64,000 nt of DNA, taken from positions 62,001 to 126,000 of the forward strand of contig NZ_AQXZ01000012.1 of NCBI RefSeq assembly GCF_000380645.1, read 5' to 3'. This document shows, in pieces, positions 19,356 to 29,061 of the stretch; within the stretch, counting starts at the first letter, position 1; each line of letters starts with the position of its first letter. The notes under the pieces were generated by a model. The model saw only the letters and a program-made list of their open reading frames with translations. It was not told the DNA's origin and searched no databases. The stretch comes from Smaragdicoccus niigatensis DSM 44881 = NBRC 103563 (GTDB lineage Bacteria > Actinomycetota > Actinomycetes > Mycobacteriales > Mycobacteriaceae). The translations under genes were made by a program, and so were the position numbers.

Positions 19356-20060
19356 TCACTTGATGTCGCGGATTTTCGTCGCCTGCTTGTCGACGAGATC
19401 AGTCAGAACCTGCGGCGCGATCGGGCTGGTACCCGTGGCGGCGAACTGGACGATCGTCGTGCCGACGACCATGACGACGACGTCACTGGTGAGAGTGACG
19501 CCCTCACTCTCGGTCTGCAGGCGAATCGAGACCGAGGAGTCTCCGCTCTTCGGGCGGTCGAGACGGGCGAGGGTGAAGCTGATCTTGACGCCGTCGCCGT
19601 CCTTGTCGGAGTACTCGGTGCACTTGGCGAACACGTCCTGGACGTGTGCGAAGGCGTCGGCCACCGTCGATGGCGAGTAGCTCGCTGCGTCGATGTCGAT
19701 GCTGCTGAAGTCCGTGCCCTGGAATCGGCCGAGGGCTCGACCGGTGGCACCCGGGGACACGTCCGCGATCGGTTCGAGCACGGCAGCGCATTCCGGCGGG
19801 TCCGTGTTCGTGCTGGCCTTGGTCGGCGAGGGTTGGGCGGCGCTGGGGCCGATCGAGGGGTCGGCCAGTGCGCCGAAGCCGACCGGAAGCTCGGACTCGG
19901 TGAGCAATGCGGACATCAGCTTTGCAGAGTCGGGAACGCCGGCGTTGGCGGCCGGGGGCGACATGGTGATCGAAGGGCCGAGATCCGGCAGGTCTTTGTT
20001 GTCGCTCGAGCAGCCGGCGACGAGCAGCGCCGCGGCGAGAACGGCCGGAGCGTATTTCAC
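19356..20060 (-). CDS. Lipoprotein with PknH-like extracellular sensor fold (tentative)
   Basis: Exported lipoprotein with signal peptide and lipobox VAGC. The start is taken as GTG 20060 because it overlaps the upstream stop as GTGA; ATG 20072, four codons earlier, is also possible. The mature part has an Ala/Pro-rich linker then a domain beginning LLTESELPVGFGAL and containing two Cys (PECAAVL and FAKCTEY), a pattern reminiscent of the PknH sensor domain superfamily. It follows another lipoprotein gene and is probably cotranscribed. The function is unknown. Confidence 0.65.
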   Translation of the reverse strand: MKYAPAVLAAALLVAGCSSDNKDLPDLGPSITMSPPAANAGVPDSAKLMSALLTESELPVGFGALADPSIGPSAAQPSPTKASTNTDPPECAAVLEPIADVSPGATGRALGRFQGTDFSSIDIDAASYSPSTVADAFAHVQDVFAKCTEYSDKDGDGVKISFTLARLDRPKSGDSSVSIRLQTESEGVTLTSDVVVMVVGTTIVQFAATGTSPIAPQVLTDLVDKQATKIRDIK

Positions 20061-20953
20061 TGGCGATCCCATCCGACGCGCGTCGTCGAGGTCTGGCGCA
20101 GAGAGTTCGTGCCGTTCGGATCGACGTAGCTCTCTTCGCCGGTGAGCGTCAGATGAGCCTCGACCGGCACGGGTTGCGATAGATCGAGGATCACGCGGCC
20201 GCCGCCGGTCATGGAGTACTTGTCGATCTTGAGAGTGCCCTGACCGTCCGGAAGATTCCAGACCGACGACCGAGGCTCCTGAACGACATGAATATCGAGC
20301 GTCAACTGGTCACCTGCGCGTTCGACGAGCGTCACCTCGGTGATCTGCTGGACCGGCATCGTCCCGAGGACGTCCCGACGGACTCGCCACATGGCGCCGA
20401 CTCCGACCGCTTCGCCGGGAAGGCTCATCGAATACTGCACCGCGAGCAGGAAGCTCTGCTCGATCGCGGCACGGGCGTTGTCATCCGCGGCGTCGACGGG
20501 GCGGAGCCACAGAGCGGTCAGGCTTCCGTTGGCGCCGAACTTCCAGCCCGCACGCCCGCCAGCGGCCGTTTCGAGCGACTTGTTGAGTGGCGCCTCGGGG
20601 CACGTGGCCTGGCCGAGAGTCAGTTCGATGTCGTTCGTCGACGCGGTCGCGGTGACCGGGATCGTCATTTCCGGGTTCGGAACATCTTGTGGCGCTTGCG
20701 AATTCATTCGCTGCTCGACCGTGTACCCGGTGCGGAGCGTCGCCTGTTGGGTCTTGTCGGCATCCGGGTGGAAGGTGAGGACGTCACGTGGTGCGGCGCC
20801 GGGATCGACGAGTTCGACGACGGAGGTGGGCAACGGAACCGTTACGGCCGAGCTGACCAACGGGCCGTTTGTCTGGGCCTCGGACCCATTGCCACAACCC
20901 GTGATCAGGACGGCCATCGTTGCGGTCACCGCAACCCACTGCGCTCGAATCAC
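20057..20953 (-). CDS. Conserved lipoprotein of unknown function
   Basis: A 298-residue protein with a signal peptide and lipobox LITGC (Cys20), then a low-complexity Thr/Ser/Val stretch. The mature domain is predicted to be beta-rich (for example TIPVTATASTNDIELTLGQATC, QLTLDIHVVQE and VEAHLTLTGEESYVDP). The layout is vaguely like DUF6263 lipoproteins, but I do not recognise it firmly. It overlaps the following lipoprotein gene by GTGA, so both are likely made together and may act together at the cell envelope. Confidence 0.7.
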   Translation of the reverse strand: MIRAQWVAVTATMAVLITGCGNGSEAQTNGPLVSSAVTVPLPTSVVELVDPGAAPRDVLTFHPDADKTQQATLRTGYTVEQRMNSQAPQDVPNPEMTIPVTATASTNDIELTLGQATCPEAPLNKSLETAAGGRAGWKFGANGSLTALWLRPVDAADDNARAAIEQSFLLAVQYSMSLPGEAVGVGAMWRVRRDVLGTMPVQQITEVTLVERAGDQLTLDIHVVQEPRSSVWNLPDGQGTLKIDKYSMTGGGRVILDLSQPVPVEAHLTLTGEESYVDPNGTNSLRQTSTTRVGWDRQ

Positions 20954-21269
20954 GGTCCAAGGTTACTCACCCGAATTATGTGTCTAGCTGATAAGGGGTT
21001 AAGTGACAGCGATGAGTAAACGTCCAGTCTAGTACGGGCGTACAAGTTTGCTGCGTCGGCTTGAGGTACTTGTCTGCGAACTAGGTTAAGTAGTACTGAC
21101 GTACTAGCGCGACGTTGTTGTGCCCGGCATCAAGGTCAACATTGACGCCATTCGTCGAAGCACGCATCGATGAACCACACCTAGGGGTGGTGAATCCCCA
21201 CCCTCAACGTTCCACCGGTCGTTGTGTGTTGCCGGATCATGAAAGTCCCAACAAGGGAAGGACTTTCGC
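20954..21269. promoter_or_regulatory. Intergenic region with two TAGTAC-N4-GTAC palindromes
   Basis: This 316-base gap between divergent genes holds no convincing ORF. Two related palindromes stand out: TAGTAC-GGGC-GTAC (21030-21043) and TAGTAC-TGAC-GTACTA (21091-21106), 61 bp apart. They look like paired operators for a dimeric regulator. GTACTA also occurs at about 22606, after the DoxX-like gene. The ribosome-binding site AAGGAAGG is just before the ATG at 21270. Confidence 0.5.
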
Positions 21270-22601
21270 ATGGCCGTTACCGAGGCTTTCGCATGCGAGG
21301 AAGTCGCCGACGGAACCCGTTGGGCACCATGGACGCTCCTCGGCTTCCGATTCGGCGTCTGCTACTTCGGCACGTTCGGTGTGCTGTGCGTACTAGGTCT
21401 GATTCCAATCATGTTGCGCGGCATCGGAATTCCCATCTCGGCGACCGTGATGTCAGCGGTGCTCGACTACGTTCGGATGCCCGTCTCCTGGATCGGTTCG
21501 AACGCTCTCGGGTTGGACGTGACGAGTACGCAGATCGGCAGTGACAGCGCGTTTCAGTGGAGTGTGCTGTTCTGTCTGGCTGCGCTCAGTGGCTTGGCGA
21601 CGGTCGTGTGGTCGATTGCCGACGTCCGGACGTCGTACACACGGTTGTACGTGTGGACGCGATTGTTCCTGCGCTTCGTACTCGCCGCCGCGATGTTCTA
21701 TTTCGGGATGGCGAAGCTGCTCCCCACGCAGATGCCGGTCGTGCTGAATCGCCTGATCGAACCGTTCGGCGACTTCAGCCCCACCGGCGTGCTGTGGGCG
21801 CAAATCAGCGTGTCGCCGACGTACGAAGTGTTGCTCGGTGCTGCCGAAGTTATCGGCGGCCTGCTGCTCCTCGTTCCGCGCACCGCTGCGGCCGGCGCGC
21901 TGCTGTGCATGCTCGACATGACCCAGGTGTTCGTCCTCAACATGACCTACGACATCCGACTGAAGTCGGTCTCGTCGCACCTGCTGCTGTTGAGCCTCTT
22001 CCTGTTGGCGCCGCACGTCCGACGTCTTACCGCAGTGCTCTTGTCCGACAAAGCGATTCCCGCGAGTGTGCGGCATCCGTTCGGAGTGAGCCGGCGCGCT
22101 GTTGCGATCCAGGTGCTGGTTGGCTTGGCGTTGCTCGGCGCGATCAGCGGTCAGCAATGGCAACAATGGAATCGCCCGACGCCAGCCCTCTACGGGATCT
22201 GGCAGGTCCACCGCTTTTCCCTCGAGGGCTACCAACGCGAACCGCTACTCACTGACCATTTGCGTTGGCGCCGTGTCGTTGTCGATCGCCCGTTCCACTC
22301 GTCCGAGCCCGTCATGGTGACCATCCAACACATGGACGACTCCTTCGAAATCTATGGCGCACGAATCGATCCACGACGCCACATCATCGACCTGACCTAC
22401 CGAATAGAACTCGGCACATTCGCGCACACACCCACGAAAGTCCGTCTCACCTACTGGTTCCCAGGTCCCAACCGGTTGATCATCGACGGGCGGTTCGCCG
22501 AGCACCAAGTGCACACTTCGTTTGACCTCAAAGATGTCAGCTCATTCCCACTCACCGACCGCGGGTTCCACTGGGTACAGGAAGATCCGTACATCCGTTA
22601 G
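21270..22601 (+). CDS. DoxX-like polytopic membrane protein
   Basis: A 443-residue protein with about six to seven membrane segments. The segment YFGMAKLLPTQMP and the following LIEPFGDFSPTGVLW, EVIGGLLLLVPRTAAAGALL and LLLLSLFLLAP resemble the DoxX/terminal-quinol-oxidase-subunit fold. The last about 120 residues are soluble, Trp- and charge-rich, and unlike typical DoxX proteins. The function is unknown; a redox or lipid role is possible. No operon partner is close; two operator-like palindromes lie upstream. Confidence 0.65.
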   Translation: MAVTEAFACEEVADGTRWAPWTLLGFRFGVCYFGTFGVLCVLGLIPIMLRGIGIPISATVMSAVLDYVRMPVSWIGSNALGLDVTSTQIGSDSAFQWSVLFCLAALSGLATVVWSIADVRTSYTRLYVWTRLFLRFVLAAAMFYFGMAKLLPTQMPVVLNRLIEPFGDFSPTGVLWAQISVSPTYEVLLGAAEVIGGLLLLVPRTAAAGALLCMLDMTQVFVLNMTYDIRLKSVSSHLLLLSLFLLAPHVRRLTAVLLSDKAIPASVRHPFGVSRRAVAIQVLVGLALLGAISGQQWQQWNRPTPALYGIWQVHRFSLEGYQREPLLTDHLRWRRVVVDRPFHSSEPVMVTIQHMDDSFEIYGARIDPRRHIIDLTYRIELGTFAHTPTKVRLTYWFPGPNRLIIDGRFAEHQVHTSFDLKDVSSFPLTDRGFHWVQEDPYIR

Positions 22602-22777
22602 CGGTGCGGCCGTACTAGTGGCGCACCTCGGTGTTGTGCCTAACTGATTCGGTAGGCGATCCCCGCCCAGAATCCGGCGGGTCGGTGGCCGACGGCGCGG
22701 CGGTCCGAAGGTTGTCGTGGCGACCTCTCGCGACAACTCGCCCGCGGTGATTCGCTAAGCAGTTTAAGATTCTTGCG

Positions 22778-23869
22778 GTGATGCAACGCCTTCAGCAGAC
22801 GCTCATGGAGCAAATGCGGATCACGCAGAGTGATGTCCGGTTCCGTAAGACTCTGCTGAACTTCGAGCGAGACGACATCGACGTTCTCATCCTTTGCCTT
22901 CCGACGATCGAGACAAATATCGAGTCGATCGTGAACTCGTTCTACGAAGCTCAGATCGCCGTCCCCGAAATCGCCGCAGTCATCGGTGACGCGGACACCC
23001 TCAAACACCTTCAACAGGCGCAACGCAGCTACGTCATCGATCTCTTCAGCGGCAACTACGACTTGGACTACGTCAATAGTCGACTTCGAATCGGACTGGT
23101 ACACAAACGCATCGGTGTGGAACCGCATCTGTACTTGTCCGCCGTCTATCAACTTCAAGACCAACTGATCCGCGCACTGCAGGACGAATTGCCGACTGAC
23201 GCCGCCCTCCGGGCATCAACCGCGCTGCGAAAACTCGTCTACTTCGACGTCAGTCTGGTCTTCGAAACCTATATCCGTTCGCTGGTGAGCGAGATCGAGG
23301 CTGCGCACACCAGGACCGACGGATACGCCCGGGCGCTCGAACAGTCCATCAATGAACGCGATCTGATGCTGCGGCTCGATCCGCTGACCGGAGTCCACAG
23401 CAGACGATCGCTGTTCGATGCTCTGACGACGACACTTCGCAGCAGTCAGCGTCGTCGTGAGCCGGTCGCCGTGATGTTCATTGACGTCGACAAGTTCAAG
23501 ACTCTCAACGATGAGAAGGGACATGCTCACGGGGACTCAGTCTTGCGAACAATCGGCGCAATCCTCCGGTCAGTCGCCAGAACAAATGACTCGGCTTTCC
23601 GATACGGCGGTGATGAGTTCTGCTTGATTCTTTCCGATACGACGGCCCGGAGCGCGATCGAGACTGTGGGGGAACGAATTCATGCCTCCCTTTCGAAGCA
23701 GCTGCCCGGCGTATCGGTGAGCATCGGCGCAGCCAGCACGGGACCTTACGACTTCGACGATGCCGAAACGATCCTGGAACAGGCAGACAACGCGATGTAC
23801 AGAAACAAGCACCCGGAAATTGATCGCAGCTTCGACGACGACGGCGGGGTACAGCGCGACCTCGACTGA
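22778..23869 (+). CDS. Globin-coupled diguanylate cyclase (oxygen sensor, GGDEF)
   Basis: A 363-residue protein. Residues about 15-170 are a globin-coupled sensor domain with proximal haem His109 in RIGLVHKRIGVEP and a likely distal Tyr56 (NSFYEAQI). A short helical linker joins it to a GGDEF domain starting at DPLTGVHSRR. The active-site motif GGDEF (277-281) is intact, and an RxxD inhibitory site (RTND, 268-271) lies five residues before it, so it should make c-di-GMP and be product inhibited. Oxygen control of c-di-GMP is inferred from the DosC-type layout. Single gene; the start could be either of two adjacent ATGs. Confidence 0.9.
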   Translation: MMQRLQQTLMEQMRITQSDVRFRKTLLNFERDDIDVLILCLPTIETNIESIVNSFYEAQIAVPEIAAVIGDADTLKHLQQAQRSYVIDLFSGNYDLDYVNSRLRIGLVHKRIGVEPHLYLSAVYQLQDQLIRALQDELPTDAALRASTALRKLVYFDVSLVFETYIRSLVSEIEAAHTRTDGYARALEQSINERDLMLRLDPLTGVHSRRSLFDALTTTLRSSQRRREPVAVMFIDVDKFKTLNDEKGHAHGDSVLRTIGAILRSVARTNDSAFRYGGDEFCLILSDTTARSAIETVGERIHASLSKQLPGVSVSIGAASTGPYDFDDAETILEQADNAMYRNKHPEIDRSFDDDGGVQRDLD

Positions 23870-23956
23870 CTCAAGCCCTGGCAGACGAACGAGCGCGCGT
23901 CAAGGACCACAGCCGGTCCGTGCGCGCTGTCGTTCACGCCATCTTGTGGATAAGGG

Positions 23957-24484
23957 ATGATGGAGTGCGTGAGTACTGATCAGGAGGTGGCAATCGCTCC
24001 TATCCGACTGTCCCGGTTGTTGTTGGTGGCGGGTGCGGTTCTAGCGGCGGATCTCGCGACGAAGATCGCTGCGGTCGCGTATCTGAAGCCGGGTGACCCC
24101 GTTTCGATCATCGGCGATGTCGTCACGCTGACCCTCGTCCGGAACCCGGGAGCGGCGTTCTCGATGGCAACCGGCATGACCTGGGTGCTGACTCTCATCG
24201 CGATCGGGGTCGTGATCGGCGTGGTGCGAATGGGCAGCAAGCTGCGTTCACTGCCGTGGGCGATCGGGCTTGGGCTGGTTCTCGGCGGGGCGCTCGGCAA
24301 TCTGACCGACCGCATCTTCCGGGCACCCGGCATCATGGAAGGCCACGTCGTCGACTTCTTCGCGGTCGGCTGGTGGCCGGTCTTCAACATCGCCGATTCC
24401 GGCATCGTGTGCGGTGCGATTCTTCTCGTCGGGCTGACGTTCCTCGGCATCGAGCCGGACGGCACCCGCGGAGGACACAAATGA
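23957..24484 (+). CDS. lspA: LspA, lipoprotein signal peptidase II
   Basis: Membrane aspartyl protease that removes signal peptides from prolipoproteins, and so processes the several lipoproteins in this window. It has 175 residues and four membrane helices. The catalytic aspartates are Asp133 (GHVVDFF) and Asp147 (FNIADSGI), with the preceding GNLTDRI motif. The true start may be ATG 23957, the next ATG, or the later GTG at 23969. It overlaps rluD by ATGA, the usual lspA-rluD pair. Confidence 0.95.
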   Translation: MMECVSTDQEVAIAPIRLSRLLLVAGAVLAADLATKIAAVAYLKPGDPVSIIGDVVTLTLVRNPGAAFSMATGMTWVLTLIAIGVVIGVVRMGSKLRSLPWAIGLGLVLGGALGNLTDRIFRAPGIMEGHVVDFFAVGWWPVFNIADSGIVCGAILLVGLTFLGIEPDGTRGGHK

Positions 24485-25407
24485 GAGAAAGCAAGTTGCT
24501 GCCCATCCCGGACGGCCTGGATGGCATGCGGGTCGACGCTGGACTGTCGCGGCTGCTGGGCATGTCCCGGACCGCAGTCGCGTTGCTCGCCGACGAAGGT
24601 TCGATCACCGCGGACGGAAAGGCGCTCGGAAAGTCGGACAAGCTCGCGTCCGGCCAATGGGTCGACGTCGAACTGCCGGAGCCCAAGCGTGAGCTGACGA
24701 TCGAAGCCGTGCCGGTCGAGGGCCTCAAGGTTCTCTACGCCGACGACGATCTCATCGTCGTCGACAAACCCGTCGGTGTCGCCGCGCACACCGGTGTCGG
24801 CTGGACCGGTCCGACGGTTCTCGGGGGCCTTGTCGCCGCGGGGTACCGCATCTCGACGTCCGGGGCCGCAGAGCGCCAGGGCATCGTGTCGCGCCTGGAT
24901 GTCGGAACCTCGGGAGCGATGGTGGTGGCGGCTTCCGAGCGCGCGTACACGCACCTCAAGCGGGCATTCAAGCACCGTGAGGTGACCAAGAAGTACCACG
25001 CGCTGGTGCAGGGGCATCCGGATCCGAGCAGTGGCACGATCGACGCGCCGATCGGCCGGCACCGCAGTTCGGACTGGAAGTTCGCGGTCACCTCTGAGGG
25101 CCGTCCGAGCATCACGCACTACGACACGATCGAGGCGTTCGCGGCGGCGAGCCTCGTCGACATCCACCTCGAGACCGGCCGGACGCACCAGATTCGTGTG
25201 CATTTCGCGGCGATCAAGCATCCGTGCTGTGGGGACACGATGTACGGCGCGGACCCGAAGCTCGCGCAGCGACTCGGTCTCGAGCGACAGTGGCTGCACG
25301 CGAAGTCGATCGGGTTCACGCATCCCGCGGACGGACGTTGGGTCGAGATCGAGAGTGAGTACCCGGACGATCTGCAGCATGCCCTCGACGTGCTGCGCAG
25401 TGTCTGA
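24481..25407 (+). CDS. RluA-family 23S rRNA pseudouridine synthase (RluD-like)
   Basis: A 308-residue enzyme with an N-terminal S4 RNA-binding domain (about 15-75) and an RluA catalytic domain. The catalytic Asp140 lies in [10 protein letters not shown], where the first residue of the usual HRLD motif is Ser, a common actinobacterial variant. The [12 protein letters not shown] motif is present. The start overlaps the lspA stop (ATGA). It probably modifies the helix 69 region of 23S rRNA, based on the lspA-rluD pairing; the exact site is not shown by sequence. Confidence 0.92.
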   Translation: MRESKLLPIPDGLDGMRVDAGLSRLLGMSRTAVALLADEGSITADGKALGKSDKLASGQWVDVELPEPKRELTIEAVPVEGLKVLYADDDLIVVDKPVGVAAHTGVGWTGPTVLGGLVAAGYRISTSGAAERQGIVSRLDVGTSGAMVVAASERAYTHLKRAFKHREVTKKYHALVQGHPDPSSGTIDAPIGRHRSSDWKFAVTSEGRPSITHYDTIEAFAAASLVDIHLETGRTHQIRVHFAAIKHPCCGDTMYGADPKLAQRLGLERQWLHAKSIGFTHPADGRWVEIESEYPDDLQHALDVLRSV

Positions 25408-26287
25408 ACCGGATACTTCGGAACGCGGCGCAGTTCTCGGCGCCTCGGCCTTCTTCATCTGGGGCCTGTTTCCGGCATTCTTCGGACTGCTGAACTTCGC
25501 GGGCGCGGTCGATGTGCTCGCGCACCGCGTCGTGTGGACCCTGGTCTTCGCGATCGCGGTGCTGCTCGTGTTGGGCCGCATCGGTCAGCTCACGCGAATC
25601 GGGGCGCGGACCTGGGGACTCGTGGCCGCGGCGTCGGCGCTCATCACGATCAACTGGGGCACCTACATCTACGGCGTGATCAGCGGGAACGTCGTCGAAT
25701 GCGCGTTGGGCTACTTCATCACTCCACTCGTTGTGGTCGTGATGGGCGTTGTGCTGTTTCGGGAGAAGATCAACCGGGCGCAGGCGGGAGCCGTCGCGCT
25801 GGCGGTCGTCGCTGTGGTGGTGCTGACGATCGACTACGGGCATCCGCCGTGGCTCGCACTCGTCCTGGCGGCCTCGTTTGCTTCGTATGGCCTGGTCAAG
25901 AAGGTGGTTCCGCTCGAACCGGTTCAGGGATTGGCCGCCGAAGGTCTGGTCGCGGCGCCCGTCGCGGTGATTTTCCTCGTCGTCACCGCCGCGCAGTCCG
26001 GCCCGAGCGCGTCCACGGTGGGGCAGTGGGTGCTTCTTATCGTCACCGGACCGGTGACGATGCTTCCTCTGGTCCTGTTCTCAGCGGCCGCTCAGCGCGT
26101 GCCGTTGGTGACTCTCGGTCTGCTGCAATACATCACCCCGGCGCTGCAGATGGCATGGGGCGTGTGGGTGAATCATGAGCCGATGCCCGTGTCGCGGTGG
26201 ATCGGGTTCGGACTCATCTGGGCGGCCCTGACCTTGTTCACGGTCGATTCAGTGCGGCGGATGCGCCGGGTTCCCGTCGGTGTTTGA
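25400..26287 (+). CDS. rarD: RarD-like EamA transporter
   Basis: A 295-residue, ten-helix DMT-superfamily permease. The RarD signature [14 protein letters not shown] opens the protein, with [10 protein letters not shown] and [27 protein letters not shown] following. The GTG at 25400 gives an 8-nt overlap with rluD and a proper N-terminus; a longer frame upstream runs through rluD. Substrates of RarD proteins are not established. It is likely cotranscribed with lspA and rluD. Confidence 0.9.
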   Translation: MSEPDTSERGAVLGASAFFIWGLFPAFFGLLNFAGAVDVLAHRVVWTLVFAIAVLLVLGRIGQLTRIGARTWGLVAAASALITINWGTYIYGVISGNVVECALGYFITPLVVVVMGVVLFREKINRAQAGAVALAVVAVVVLTIDYGHPPWLALVLAASFASYGLVKKVVPLEPVQGLAAEGLVAAPVAVIFLVVTAAQSGPSASTVGQWVLLIVTGPVTMLPLVLFSAAAQRVPLVTLGLLQYITPALQMAWGVWVNHEPMPVSRWIGFGLIWAALTLFTVDSVRRMRRVPVGV

Positions 26288-26338
26288 CCCTGCCTTCGCG
26301 TTCGTTGCCGAAGCGTCTGTGTCAGTACCATCGCGACG

Positions 26339-27214
26339 GTGAGACCTTCGCAGATCACGGTGGGCGTTGACCGGGACAGTGTCGCGATGGGGGATGACGC
26401 CGAGTCCCATCGATGGCAGTTGCGTATCGACGACGGCACCTTGCTCAGCGCCATGCTGGCGGCGGCGGCTCCCAATGTTCGCAGTCGCGGCTGGTCGTGG
26501 ATCGCGATCGTCAACGGCGAGGTTTCCGCTGTCTGGTCCGTGGACTATGGCGTGCGACTCCTCGTCGACGATCGTCGGCTCACCACCGACGACGTCGTAC
26601 ACGACGTGTACTTTCGGTACTTCTTGCAGATCGACCCGGAATGGCTCTACCAGCGGTTGCGGGCCGGTGCGCCGGCGGATCGCAATGCACTCGTTGACGA
26701 GTACGCGCCGATCGCGGAGGAGAAGTACGAACTCGAACTGCGTCGCCGTGAGCGTGAGCTCGCCGATCGCCTGCTGTCGGCGGAGTGCATCGCAGCGTTG
26801 GAAGCGCTAGGCGCGACGGTTGATCTGCATGCCGACCAAGTGTGCCGGTTCGATTTCCAGCGCGAGCGGTGGACGGTGGAGCGCTCCGATTCGATGACCG
26901 TGGTGTCGTACCCCGAACCGCGGGGCCGAACCAGGGCATCGCTTCGCCCGGCCGGGCTCGCGGAATCCTGGACCGTCGCCGCGGTCGCGACGAGAGTGCG
27001 TTCGGCCCGTGGTTTGTCGTCGCTACCGGATGTCGAACTACATGCGTCGCCGGAGCTGCGCAAGATGGGTAGTCGCTGGATGAGCAGCGGTCCAATAGCG
27101 GTGGTATTGACAGACGAAGGCGCGGTTGCCTGTTTTCGGTTCGCGGTCGGGCGGACGGTGCCCGAGGTATTCGGGCTTCTCGCGCAGTGGGACTTACCGG
27201 CGGTGCGCGAGTAG
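26339..27214 (+). CDS. Hypothetical protein, 291 residues
   Basis: Not recognised. A soluble, mixed alpha/beta protein without signal peptide or membrane helices. Trp-rich N-terminal half (RGWSWIAIVNGEVSAVWSVDYG), a charged helix (about 120-150, YELELRRRERELADRLL) and a C-terminal beta-rich part. It starts at GTG 26339 with GACGGTGAG nearby and no strong ribosome-binding site. Its last 21 bases overlap the 3' end of the reverse methyltransferase gene. Confidence 0.6.
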   Translation: MRPSQITVGVDRDSVAMGDDAESHRWQLRIDDGTLLSAMLAAAAPNVRSRGWSWIAIVNGEVSAVWSVDYGVRLLVDDRRLTTDDVVHDVYFRYFLQIDPEWLYQRLRAGAPADRNALVDEYAPIAEEKYELELRRRERELADRLLSAECIAALEALGATVDLHADQVCRFDFQRERWTVERSDSMTVVSYPEPRGRTRASLRPAGLAESWTVAAVATRVRSARGLSSLPDVELHASPELRKMGSRWMSSGPIAVVLTDEGAVACFRFAVGRTVPEVFGLLAQWDLPAVRE

Positions 27215-27799
27215 GTGGCCGACCGGAAATCGGTAGCTGTTGTCGCGATAGACAATTCGCCAATCCTCGTCGAAACCGCGCTGCCGAAGGATACGGCTGA
27301 ACTCATCCGGGTGCCAGCGCCACGCAGGCGCAACAGCGTGATCGAACTGGATTGGCGGGCCCGGCTCGTCGCTTGCCTGGAAGGCGATCAACACGGGTGT
27401 GTCGGCAGTTAGTCGCTCGGACCAGCCTTTTAGCACCTCAGCAACCTGCGTCGGTTCGACATGGATCAGACTGAAGCGGGCGATGAGCGCGGCAATCTTG
27501 ATCTCCGGCAAAGTCGCCAACGTTGCCTCGCCCTCGATGAAGGTGAGGTCGGGATAGGTGCGCCGCGCATGATCAAGCATCATGACGCTCGGATCGCACC
27601 CGATTACGTCGAGTCCGCGACCAACGAGATCCGCTGTGACGTGTCCCAGCCCGCAACCAACATCGACAGTCACACCTTCGCGGCCGCTTACCACCTCCGC
27701 GAACGCGGCTGCGGCGTGCTGCTCGATCGGAAATTGGTAGGCCGAGGGGAACGTCGCGGCGTAGAGGTCGGCCATTGCGTCGTAGCCCGGCTGCGTCAT
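27194..27799 (-). CDS. Class I SAM-dependent methyltransferase
   Basis: A 201-residue protein, with start ATG 27799 (MTQPGYDAMADLYAATFP) chosen because typical family members begin with this YDxxAxxY region. Motif I is VDVGCGLGHVTADL, followed by acidic motif II (VIGCDPSVMMLDHAR) and FSLIHVEPTQVAEVL. The protein is like the small ubiE/COQ5-type or methyltransferase-11 proteins; the substrate is unknown. It is convergent with the hypothetical gene upstream in the window and lies 65 nt from the FUSC gene on the same strand. Confidence 0.85.
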   Translation of the reverse strand: MTQPGYDAMADLYAATFPSAYQFPIEQHAAAAFAEVVSGREGVTVDVGCGLGHVTADLVGRGLDVIGCDPSVMMLDHARRTYPDLTFIEGEATLATLPEIKIAALIARFSLIHVEPTQVAEVLKGWSERLTADTPVLIAFQASDEPGPPIQFDHAVAPAWRWHPDEFSRILRQRGFDEDWRIVYRDNSYRFPVGHLLAHRR

Positions 27800-27863
27800 T
27801 CGACCACTGTTGCACCTGAGCCAACCGCGCCGAAAGAGCATGTGGGTGACCGAGTCAGTGCGG

Positions 27864-29003
27864 CTACCGGCGCGAGTTTCCCTGCGAATCAGATGATCCC
27901 AGCCTCTGCCACACCGCACTACCGACCGTCAGGGCCACGACACATCCAATCGCCGTGTCGACGATTCGTTCCCGCAGAAATTCTGCCGTCAGCGGCATGT
28001 CGAGTTCGGTGAAGATCACGACGAGCGGCGTCATCACGAGGGAGTATGCCGCGTAGTTGGCAGTCTTCAGGTACGTCCGGATCGCGCCCAACACGCCCAA
28101 CAGGACGGACACCAGCCAGAACGGTAGCGGCAGCAGAAAGAGCGCGCCGACGACGACGCCGAGCAAGGTGCCGACGCCACGCTGGATCGTGACGATGCGC
28201 GAAGCATTGTGGTCGCGCTGGACGACCAGTGTGATTGTCAGGAGTATCCAGTACGAATGCGTACCGGGTTTCAAGTGCGCAATGGTTTCGCCGACGATCA
28301 GGCAGGTCACGAACCGGAGTGGATACTGCCACCCGATGAGGGTGGTCATTTGGTGTCGCCAGGTCCGTACGTCGGCCCGCAGCGTGTGTGGTGCCGGATC
28401 ACCGCCGACTTGCCCGCCCAAGAGCGCACGCTCGAACGTGAACGCGCAGACCGTGAGGATGGACGCCATCACGGCACCGCCCGCGAATCCCGCGACCGTG
28501 TGCCACGTGGGCGCCGAAGCGCCTTGCAGTGAACCCCCGACCAGCACGAAGACGACGGCCTGCGTGCTCCGGATAGCAAAGGAGCGGCGGATTCCGCCCA
28601 CGATCGCAACCGCAAATGCGAAACCGATCACGAGGACACTGCCCACCTGACCCCAACTGATCGCGACGATGCCGCCATAGAGAGAAACGGTGGTGACTAC
28701 CCCGGCCAGAGCCAAGTCGGCCAACCGGTTGCGCAGCACTCCGGCGTGACCGGCGCCAGACACCGCCAGCGCACCGAGCGCTCCCGCCATACCGATCGAG
28801 AGGTGGTCGCTGAGATGACCTGCCAGGAGCGGCAGCGTCAGTGACAACCCGGCTGCAACCCAACGGAGGACGTTGATTTCAGTTTGCTTCCAGCGCGTGA
28901 CGTCGGCCAATGCGCCCCGCGCAGATGACTTCAGTTGATGCGGGATGGACGCCCGGACGTTGGTGGCGCGCGGCGATTCGCTGACGGACTGGTTCGGGTC
29001 CAC
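27864..29003 (-). CDS. FUSC-family membrane protein
   Basis: A 379-residue protein with a soluble N-terminus and about eleven hydrophobic segments in two clusters. The LKPGTHSYWILLTITLVVQRDHNASR segment followed by QRGVGTLLGVVVGALFL is the FUSC/aromatic-acid exporter (YccS/AaeB-like) signature. The family exports aromatic acids or related compounds. It follows the 633-residue repeat protein gene by 58 nt on the same strand and could be cotranscribed with it. GTG start. Confidence 0.85.
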   Translation of the reverse strand: MDPNQSVSESPRATNVRASIPHQLKSSARGALADVTRWKQTEINVLRWVAAGLSLTLPLLAGHLSDHLSIGMAGALGALAVSGAGHAGVLRNRLADLALAGVVTTVSLYGGIVAISWGQVGSVLVIGFAFAVAIVGGIRRSFAIRSTQAVVFVLVGGSLQGASAPTWHTVAGFAGGAVMASILTVCAFTFERALLGGQVGGDPAPHTLRADVRTWRHQMTTLIGWQYPLRFVTCLIVGETIAHLKPGTHSYWILLTITLVVQRDHNASRIVTIQRGVGTLLGVVVGALFLLPLPFWLVSVLLGVLGAIRTYLKTANYAAYSLVMTPLVVIFTELDMPLTAEFLRERIVDTAIGCVVALTVGSAVWQRLGSSDSQGNSRR

Positions 29004-29061
29004 GTTTAAAAGCTAGAGCGAAGCCCGACGAGCCGAGGTAGTACTGGGCAAGCCTGAGGCG

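Noticed and set aside
23980-25581. Reverse open frame of 533 codons
   Set aside because: Antisense to lspA, rluD and the start of rarD, all well supported.
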